Below, one piece after another: positions 56,266-64,000 of a stretch of DNA of 64,000 nt. A program made the translations under genes and the position numbers. The notes below the pieces were generated by a model. It was not told the DNA's origin. It saw only the letters and a list, made by a program, of their open reading frames with translations, and searched no databases. Origin of the DNA: Terebella lapidaria (taxonomy: Eukaryota > Annelida > Polychaeta > Terebellida > Terebellidae); assembly GCA_949152475.1 (NCBI GenBank), contig OX424569.1, positions 25,093,950 through 25,157,949 of the forward strand, in the 5' to 3' direction. Position 1 is the first letter of the stretch; each line of letters starts with the position of its first letter.

Positions 56266-56935
56266 ATAGTCATTCCATGCAAATGGCACAACAGGCAAGT
56301 TACTCGCTGTGACCAAAACTATTTAAAGTTTCATATACACTTGGGCACATTGCCATCGATATTAATTTGGTGTATGTTTATGTTATGGACGTTAGCGGGA
56401 ACCTACAATGGCAACCTAGTTTTCGTAACATACAGTTTCTGTCCATTTAGTTACATAATCGGATTTCAATATAAGTGTTTTTTCAAGTACAACAATTTGT
56501 AATAAGTAGAAAAGTTCCAAAAATGGACAGATGAAATACTGAACAAGTATAAAATACGAAAATACATAATCTATAATGCACAAGTGTAAACCTGGAAAAA
56601 TTAAAATAAAGCAAAATCCAAATGTAACAAAATGAGAAAGTCGTACAATCAAAATGTACACAATTGAAACAATGCACAAGTGTATAGTTATAAAAAAAAA
56701 ATTGAAAAGTGTATAGATACAAAATGGAGCATTGAACACTTCAATGAACAATGTGCCCAATTTTTTTTTTGACTAAGTATGCATTATGGGCTCCCTTGAA
56801 ACACACGCCTACTGCAAATTTATTTTGAATAACATTACTTATTTTTCAGGTCATGAAAATTTTTCAGGTCATATTCTGTTATCACTGAAATGCTGAGAGA
56901 ATCACGATTTTACTTCCATAGAAAACAGCACGATG
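56266..56935. other. No gene recognised
   Basis: AT-rich, with poly(A)/poly(T) runs near 56690 and 56761; nothing supported. Confidence 0.4.
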
Positions 56936-57112
56936 AAGATCGACGAGTCAATGTTCGGGAAGAAGAAGTATAACACAGGACTACGGAAAAAACAGTGCTG
57001 GGTGTTTGGAATGGTGGAAAGTTCTACAAACAACGTATTCATGAAAGTTGCTCAAGAACAAGCTGCGCAGAAACACGTGGGCATGCACGAAACACATGGA
57101 CCGAATGGGTAA
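56936..57112 (+). pseudogene. Merlin/IS1595-type transposase fragment
   Basis: Reads KIDESMFGKKKYNTGLRKKQ then CWVFGMVESSTNNVFMKVAQ before a stop. IDES-FGK-KYN-G and W-FG-VE are hallmarks of the DDE start in Merlin (IS1595/IS1016) transposases. Only about 58 codons survive, with none of the later catalytic residues. Confidence 0.7.
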
Positions 57113-57254
57113 ATGCACACAAGGATCAAATTTTGTCATTGCAAAGATCCGAATGGTACGTACTCTATACAATATTTTCCTAGTGTATGAAATACAAAGA
57201 GTATAAGTCATTTGATTAACGGTTTCATATCATGTACAATTGTTATTTTTCTTT

Positions 57255-57970
57255 CTACTTGGAAATATCGATTTGATCGAATGTGCAAACACAGACTGTC
57301 GCAATAGCAAGTGGTTCCACCTGCCATGTGTTGGCCTACAAGAAGAAGAAGAAAGAATAAGTTTAACACACTCTGGGCTCAAGAAGGCCATTTCAGTGCC
57401 AAACGAGGATATTAAAGTAGTATCAAGAATGATTAAACCGATGCCCCCCCCCCCCCCCCCGATGGTACAGTGTGGCATTGTAGTGACACGTGATAAGAAA
57501 AAGACAGTTCGATGTGGTGTTGTGCCGCAGGAAACGTGAAGAACCTTTGATCGAATGTCAAGCTGGTGAAAACTGTTGACGCGGTCGCCGGTTCCACCCG
57601 AGCTGTGTCGGATGCGTCTCTGAACTTTTTTCGCCCAGAGGTACATGTATGATTCTAAACTCATCAGCTCGCTACAAGTGTAATGTACTGCATTATATAT
57701 TGTCGAAAAATGTGTACTTGAATGTATCAATAGCGTATGTATTTTCCTCAATAGGACGACAGAGGGGCCCTGCTGGCACTTGGGGCTGGTGGTGTAGCAA
57801 GGCTTGCATGACAGCATCTGGGAAGGAGGATTTGCGTGATGAAGTGCTGGACTACACAACAGCCTTGGGCTTCAGAGGGCTGGTTGATATGTCGACGCGG
57901 GAATTCATCTGGGAAGGAGATGGTGTTGCCATCAATCGTGATTGGAGGCTCCAGATGCCAGATTTCATGA
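57255..57970 (+). pseudogene. PHD-finger exons disrupted by a LINE tail
   Basis: The segment LIECANTDCRNSKWFHLPCV is the second half of a PHD finger, a histone-tail reader. It stops at 57340, where a LINE 3' tail intervenes, and resumes at about 57460 with GTVWHCSDT, the expected W-x-C closing the finger. A second degraded copy follows (LIECQAGENC ... RFHPSCVG, about 57547-57620), and its closing WCSKAC occurs after an acceptor near 57752. A last stretch reads LRDEVLDYTTALGFRGLVD. The parent gene is not identifiable. Confidence 0.6.
57343..57445 (-). mobile_element. LINE 3'-tail insertion in a PHD exon
   Basis: About 100 bp match the 3' end of the LINE family (GAAGAAGAAGAAAGAATAAG ... GGGCTCAAGAAGGCCATTTC). 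A run of C follows at its far side. It lies between the two halves of a PHD finger. Confidence 0.8.
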
Positions 57971-57971
57971 A

Positions 57972-60560
57972 AAAGAAGAAGAAATAAAGCTTAACGGAAC
58001 TTTGGGCTCAAGAAGGCCATTTCAGTGCCAAACAAAGATCAAGAATGATAAAACCGCAAGTTCTACAATTAAAAATTTGTAGTGAACAGTAAAAGCTTAC
58101 AAGGTTAGTGGTGAAAATTGATGACTAGATCTAGATTCAAAGGAATTGACTAGATTTGTATGTCTACAAAATAGAAATATACCCCGGAAATTGAGGATTT
58201 TATAAATATTAATATCACTGAAAACATCATATATTGACTGACACTCATAAAACAAACGACGAGTTTCAGCCAAATCTTGACAATGTACCAGGACATGTTC
58301 AACGGTCAGCCACTCTCGACAGGGCACACACACAAGGGCCTCCTCCCCACGGCGCAGGTAACCCTGAGTAAGGTATGTATGCCCTATACGAGCCCGTGAC
58401 ATGACCAGTTGATCACGCCTGGACATTTCGTTTATTGGGGTACAACAACCGAGCGTTGGTTTGACTTTATGTAATTTGTTATCAACCTGCTCATTCCAGA
58501 ATGACTGCCATTCTGCGTATAAGTACGTGTAGATGAGCAGCTTGAAATCAGAATGTGGCACCCTGGAAAATGTGACGTCCAGATCAAGAGCTCTGTATAA
58601 ACGGAGCAGCACGTCACGATCAGCTCCCCAATCCATATGTGATACTACCTTGAGAAGAATCAGAGCCTTGTGACACTTTGTTTTAATGTACTTGATGTGT
58701 GGTATGAATGATAGTTTCCTATCAAAGAATACCCCCCAAAAGTTGAATTGTTCCACCAAGGGAATAACTGTACCATTTAACTTTATTTCTGGTTCAGGGT
58801 GCAACTTGCAGAAATGCATGCAGACAGTTTTCGTTTTGGAGAAGCGAAAACCGTTCCGGTCTGCCCATTTCTCAATTCACGCAAGGCACTGCTGTAATTG
58901 ACGTTCTATTGTATGCATTTGTTTCGATGAATAGGAAGTTTATCCATATAGAGTTAAGCATTGACTCCAGGGGACAAACCCTTACTATGCTATTGATTTT
59001 GATACTGAACATGGTTACAGACAAGATGCTGCCTCGCGGGACACCCTCCTCCTGATCAAACATATCAGAGAAAGAAGTGCCCACCCTGACAGTAAATTTA
59101 TGATTGGATAAAAACTGTAAAATGGAGGAAGGCATACGACCACGAAGCCCTGCCTCATGGAGGTCCTTCAGGATACCGTGTTTCCACGTCGTGTAATATG
59201 CCTTCTCCAAGTCGAAAAATATTGCCACCATGTGCTGGCGAATAATAAACGACTCCCGTACAGCAGTTTCCAGTCGAATATTCTGATCAGTAGTTGATCT
59301 ATTCTTCCGGAAACCGCTCTGGAATGGAGTGATAACTTTATTAGATTCTAGATAAAATAATAATCTAGTATTAACCATTCTTTCAGTCAAAGCAATAGGA
59401 CAATAATTCGTTGGGTTGGTAGGATCTTTCCCAGGCTTAGCATCCGGAATGATTGTAGCCTGTCTCCAACAAGCAGGGAAGGCTCCACCAACCCAAATTT
59501 TATTGAATATATTTAAAAGAGTCTGAAGTGCATGCTCTGGTAGGTGTTTCAGAATCTGATAGTGAATCTCATCGGGCCCAGTCGCAGTGTCATGGGCCCG
59601 TTTGAGAGACTCCATCAGTTCTGACATTTTGAAAGGACAATTATAGTACTCCGTATTGTTGGATCTGAAATTGAGAGGTTTCTGTTCCTCCCTCACCTTA
59701 TAGGACTGTAAACAATCTGTATAATGAGAACTGGATGAATTGTGGGATACGGTTGAACCCAGAACATCAGCAATATCCTTGTTATCGATTATGTCCCGGT
59801 TGTTCAACCGTAGCTGTTTTACACCAGTAAATTGACGTTTGCCTGAAATTTTCTGGACCATGTCCCATACTTTCTTAATAGGCGTTCGATTATTAAGCTT
59901 GGAGACACACTGTCTCCAGCTATTTTTCATTGCTTTCCTCATAACTTTCCTGGTAAGAGCATATTGATGTTTATAAGCCATTGAATTTGTTTGGGTGGGG
60001 TGTTTACGAAAGATCCGGAGAGCTCTCTTCCTAGCAGAAAGAGCCTCCTGACAATCTTCGTTCCACCATGGCTTGTTTTTGTTATTAGAGAAAGCAGGGG
60101 TTTTGGGTATTGTCATTTCAGCAATGAAATGCAATACAGATGTAAATATCTCCGTTGGGTCACCCTGAGTGTTTTCAAACAAGGTCGGCTGCAATTTTAA
60201 ATTGCAGATTCTTTTAAATTCTGACCAATCTGCCCTAGCAAGATTCCATCTCGGGATCCGATCAGGAACATAATGCATGGACAGAAAAGTAGGAAAATGA
60301 TCACTGCCACACAGGTCATCATATACCAGCCAAGTGAAATCATTAAACAACAAAGGATGACCCAACGAGATATCAATTGAAGAGAATGTTCCATATGCAG
60401 GATGAGTATATGTTGGAGAACCATCATTCCAAATACATAGTTCATTATCACTTATAAATTGCTCAACTACCCTGCCCTTAGCATTGATTTCATCACAACC
60501 CCACAGATGATTATGGGAATTGAAATCTCCAACAGGGTTCGGTAGGATTTGATCTACATG
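57972..60560 (-). mobile_element. I/Nimb-type LINE, 5'-truncated and broken
   Basis: Minus strand. The end of an endonuclease domain comes first (VGDFNSHNHLWG, about 60520; GSDHFPTFLSM, about 60300). A reverse transcriptase of the I group follows: NPTNYCPIALTERMVNTRL, FQSGFRKNRSTTDQNIR, IFFDLEKAYYTTWKHG, EEGVPRGSILSVTMFSIKIN. A frameshift falls where the catalytic Y-x-D-D should be, and that motif is lost. The next open part (58819-58097) keeps the region after RT but lacks the expected RNase H between RLYRALD and LDVTFSRVPHSDFK, so it has an internal deletion. It ends in a Cys/His tail (CVPCREWLTVEHVLVHC) and a (GAA)n 3' end. This copy cannot move by itself. Fragments of the family lie at 4192, 6214 and 57343. 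Confidence 0.88.
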
Positions 60561-60690
60561 ATCTGATATGATATAATATTATCACGGTATCACGGAACAC
60601 AACGAGAACGACAACTTGAATGAATCAATCATTTGAAAACCGAGTCGGAGTCTGGTATCTGATGTAAAGAATGGCCGAGAATCTTACGAG
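60557..60690 (+). mobile_element. LTR-end fossil of the Ty3-like family
   Basis: Matches about 130 bp at 62608-62745 (TGATCTGATATGATATAATA, GAACACAACGAGAACGACAA, GAGTCGGAGTCTGGTATCT). Its left side is replaced by the LINE at 57972-60560. It is a short remnant of another copy, somewhat diverged. Confidence 0.75.
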
Positions 60691-61187
60691 TTGTTGCTTC
60701 GAGCAACGCGCGCAGCAGTGATTGGTCCGTTTGAAACTAGACATTTCCGAAGATTAGTTCATGGCGGGAAAATTATGTGATATGTTACATGAATTGATTG
60801 ATTGATTGATTGATTGACTGCATTCTATTTTTCGTCGTTTATTCGGAACTTCTTCTGCAGCATCCACTGTCACACCTCTTGAAACCAGTCCGGAACAGAT
60901 ACAAATCTCGTAATTCTGCTCAAGTATCATAACATGGTAGTTGATATTAATTACATATTAATTTAATTTGATATCAATTATTGGCACCGGCCAATAACGT
61001 ATTTCTATTTTGGTTCAACCATATTTCGTGGGATCCTGAAAAATACCAAAAAATGTACACACTTTGCACTAATAACTCTTATTTCAGACAATATAATCCG
61101 TACAAATCCGTACATCTGAATAACAGAGTGTAGAAAGTTCAAACCACGAGTTGGTTCGGGTCGACGCAAGTGAAATGGTCATGATTA
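60691..61187. other. No gene recognised
   Basis: Contains a short (ATTG)n tract near 60796-60816; otherwise nothing supported. Confidence 0.4.
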
Positions 61188-61583
61188 GTGTACGGCACAC
61201 TCACCAGGAGCGCTGTATCGTCAAACAATCATGGCGGTCATTCCTGGATGATGTATCATAACGGTACGATTCAAACGTTTAGCAATAAGGCCCGCACTCC
61301 ACATAACTGGGTCGGCAAACTTGTAGTCGTGGAATGGGCCAACAGGGAAGGTTTTTTTGGTCACGGCATTGGTGAGCGCAAGGTACATTTCTGCAAGCAA
61401 CCGTTCGGTCAAATAGGAGAGAACATGAGGTGCAGGATCAAGGCATTCACGAAACGACAGATGAGCCTGGCGAAGGACGACACACAGGAGGTCTTGCCTT
61501 GTGACTTCATTTGCTTAGTAAAAGACAGTCGACGCCTGAGAAAACGGACAGATTGTGTTCACAGATCCTGGAAGTGCTCGTGA
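61188..61583 (+). CDS. Unidentified open frame, 131 codons
   Basis: The frame has balanced, protein-like composition with segments such as WVGKLVVVEWANREGFFGHG, MRCRIKAFTKRQMSLAKDD and EVLPCDFICLVKDSRRLRK. It may be an exon or a piece of a gene related to mobile elements. I recognise no domain. No clear splice borders or promoter could be assigned. Confidence 0.35.
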   Translation: MYGTLTRSAVSSNNHGGHSWMMYHNGTIQTFSNKARTPHNWVGKLVVVEWANREGFFGHGIGERKVHFCKQPFGQIGENMRCRIKAFTKRQMSLAKDDTQEVLPCDFICLVKDSRRLRKRTDCVHRSWKCS

Positions 61584-61882
61584 CACAGTACGCATTATGG
61601 TGGAGGAATATGCAAATGTCTTCTCAAAGAGCCTCCATTAAATCTTCAACAACAAATTTGTGTACATATTTGTGACCTTTCCACGTATTGAAATCAGGCA
61701 CGGTGTCTAATACATACATATATATATATATCACTATCAGTTGTGTAACTATGTTGTTACTGATACAAGTGTGATGATAAGGTAAAAAACACTCTATTAT
61801 TTTAAAGAGGATTTATTATATAGATGGATCCGCATATAGAAAATGTGCAGATCACAAAATGTGCCTTATCCAGTTCAGACTT

Positions 61883-62288
61883 GGCTGGCTGCAAGCCACG
61901 CCGTAATAATACGGACCAGGCTCTGTGCCAAGTGTGCCATTTGTCTACAACCCCACGCCATAATATTATGGCCCAAGCTATCTTCCAGGACTGACTGCTG
62001 CTCAGAGCCAACGCCGTATCATATGATCCGGACGGCAACCTTAACTTGGCTGTTTTCTAGAACCCACGCCATAATATTATGGCCCAAGCTACCTCCAGGA
62101 CCGACTGCTGCTCAGAGAGCCCAACGCCGTATGATATGATCCGGACGGTAACCTTAACTTGGCTGTTTTCTAGAACCCACGCCATAATATTATGGCCCAA
62201 GCTATCTTCCAGGACTGACTGCTGCTCAGAGCCCACGCCTTAATAATACGGTCTGGGTTGTGAACTTAACTTGGCTGTTTTCTAATGT
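61883..62288 (+). repeat. Tandem array of palindromes, about 112-bp period
   Basis: Three and a half units share ACGCCATAATATTATGGCCC, GGACTGACTGCTGCTCAGAG and CTTAACTTGGCTGTTTTCTA. Each contains the perfect palindrome CCATAATATTATGG (61958, 62069 and 62182) and, half a period on, a second near-palindrome in the same ACGCC context (CGTATCATATGATCCGG or CTTAATAATACGG). Confidence 0.85.
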
Positions 62289-62292
62289 GACA

Positions 62293-62293
62293 A

Positions 62294-62327
<34 letters not shown>

Positions 62328-62330
62328 GTT
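62293..62330. repeat. (ATT)n microsatellite
   Basis: A dozen or so consecutive ATT units directly after the palindrome array. Confidence 0.9.
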
Positions 62331-62449
62331 ATTTTGAATTTACAGTCTGGTCAGCTTTTGCGTTCAGAAAATTTTGTTGGAAGACAGATTTCGGAAAACA
62401 GGCATCAAGAAAGGCAGCACGGAGCCCCCTCCCGGCATCACAGTTAATT

Positions 62450-64000
62450 CATGTGTCTCACGTTACAGTTGCAAAACTCGAATGTAGGTCTACCCCTTGA
62501 CTGGGTAGAGATTGTCATGATTAAAACAACTTGTGTACGTGTTGTACGTGACTAACATTATCCTCATTGTCTGTATGTTTATTATAAATAGAGAGATCTA
62601 GGAGAGGTTGATATGCATGATCTGATATGATATAATATTATCATTGTATCACGGAACACAACGAGAACGACAACTTGAATAAATCTATTATCTTAAAGAC
62701 CGAGTCGGAGTCTGGTATCTAATGTAAAGATTGGCCGAGAATCTTGCAGAAGAAAAGAAGGCTGGAGACCAGACAGCAGGTAGAGGCAAGAAGAAGGCTA
62801 CTCCGTGAGCTTCCCTTTCGAGACGGCATGGCGAATCAAGACTTGGCAAATGCTGCACAAGCTTTGCAGGCAGCCGCCCAAGCGATCCAGCAGCGCCCGC
62901 TGGACGAAGCAAATTTGAGGGAGAGAGTACGCCGAGGTATCAACCTTGTTGGTACCTGCGATGGGACGTCACCTGAAGCGACTAGGGCATGGTTGCGAGC
63001 GCTCAACTCGGACGAGAGGGAGCGCTGGCCGTAGTTGACGCTACGACGAAGGGTCGACTACAAGATATCGTCGAGACGTACACGACTGCTCGGCAAGCCG
63101 CTGGTGAAGGCCGGAACGGACGTCATTGGGAAGACAGGCAAGGCCCTCCCGCCATCCGTGGACTGAAAGAAACCGTGCGATCAGCTCTATTGGAGCGCAC
63201 GATTCCGCTAATCTTCGGCAAGAACTGACGCTACTGCAGCAGGACGAGTTCGCGGACGAGCAGGTCTACACAACCAAGTTTCAACAGCTATCTGCAGTGG
63301 CCTACCCGCACCCCCGAGACGACTTGACAGAGGAGGTCCTTGTATCTCAGCTAGTCCGAGGGTTACGCGACCCACAGCTCGCGTATGAGTCGGTCGCGTA
63401 TGACATAATGGCTGTCAGACGACCCGCCAATCTGGATGCAGCCGAGCTAGCTATCAGAGAGCTGGCTAAACTGAGGACAGCGCTGGCGCCAACACCGGCA
63501 AGCCCATCACCCGCCGTGGCAGCCCTGAAGGATGATTCCGACCTGGCATCCAAGTTAGCGGCGCTACAGAAATCATACGATGGCCTGGCCAAAAGATTCA
63601 ATCGAGGAGCACGCCCCAAAAACAACAACGCTGGAAAGCCGGAAAGCAAGGACTGCTTCTACTGCCAGAAGCCTGGCCACTTCCAATGCGAGTTTCGCAA
63701 AAAGAAAGCTGATGAGAAACGCGCCCGAGAACGACGCATGTCAAATCAACCGTCGGGAAACGCCGATGCGGCGACCCCTCAGTAGGTCGCCGGCCTCCCG
63801 GGTCCAGAACCGTCCCGACTGGATCCGTAGCGACGCTCGAGGGATTAGGCCGACCCCATCTAACAGTGGACATCGACGGTAGACTCGTGGACGCCCTCAT
63901 CGACACGGGATCCGCCCCGACGCTGTTAGACGAATCTTTCTTCCCGCCTCGTAGGGAAGATGCCATTGAAAGACCCAAGACCATCACCACAGCTTCGGGA
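62450..64000 (+). mobile_element. Ty3-like LTR retrotransposon fossil, 5' part, cut by the window end
   Basis: The 5' LTR lies in about 62450-62725, with a TATA-like TTATAAATAGAGAG near 62581 and AATAAA near 62677; its exact left border is not resolved. Gag follows (from about 62820), with a zinc knuckle (CFYCQKPGHFQCEF) at about 63650. After it comes a retropepsin signature (ALIDTGSAPTLLDESFF) at about 63895. The rest of pol lies beyond the window. Gag shows about one break and the element otherwise looks fairly well kept, so it is probably young relative to the other retroelement pieces here. Confidence 0.88.

Noticed and set aside
60557-62745. A complete short LTR element bounded by the two similar 130-bp segments
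   Set aside because: The repeat at 60557 is cut by a LINE and includes sequence beyond the LTR end, and the region between has no retroelement coding; it is better read as a remnant of a separate copy.

Overview
The window looks like the nuclear genome of a marine invertebrate animal. It has split genes with GT-AG introns, dense TIR elements, LINE fragments, and DIRS-like and Ty3-like fossils. A mollusc is my best guess and a lancelet the main alternative; nothing here proves either. There are no bacterial genes, rRNAs or functional tRNAs that I can support.

The central observation is a single 34.1 kb DNA transposon at 7966-42068. Its two ends are inverted repeats of about 380 bp that share the outermost 25 bp exactly (TACGG...CCGTA). 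It is flanked by near-identical 6-bp duplications (TATGTC / TTTGTC). It sits inside one copy of a 2.7 kb tandem unit whose next copy, at 44762-44767, still shows the unfilled site. Just inside the right end, reading inward, is an apparently intact two-exon DDE integrase/transposase (394 aa; D136, D195, E237). Just inside the left end, also reading inward, is an apparently intact eight-exon gene for a SAM-HECT ubiquitin ligase (734 aa; catalytic Cys703). Between them lie the 3' exons of a ubiquitin-specific protease-like gene (21427-25326) and about 9.2 kb of a 36-bp satellite (29272-38455). The element therefore pairs a ubiquitin ligase, a deubiquitinase-like gene and an integrase. From memory its ends and duplication length fit the IS3EU superfamily, but the cargo and size look unusual.

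Inside the element are younger insertions: a hAT-type MITE with an 8-bp duplication (15998-16586), a DIRS-like fossil (19587-21376) holding another TIR element, a MITE that lands on a splice donor (23636-23953), a mariner-type MITE (28601-28778), two tRNA-like SINEs, three copies of a TGACCTTGA-rich repeat, and two arrays of exon-like modules.

Left of the element (1-7965) are pieces of a P-element-like transposase gene, a hAT-like element with a LINE nested in it, a 45-bp LINE insertion, and the left part of tandem unit A. Right of it are the rest of unit A, a full unit B and a partial unit C. The units carry decayed exons of an unidentified coiled-coil gene.

From about 47 kb on, the window is a graveyard: an LTR-type gag-pro fossil, two decayed DUF6729-like genes (one with a 12-codon coding minisatellite), fragments of Tc1/mariner, hAT and Merlin transposases, PHD-finger exons cut by a LINE tail, a broken I/Nimb-type LINE on the minus strand, an array of palindromes, and the 5' part of a Ty3-like LTR retrotransposon that runs off the window end.
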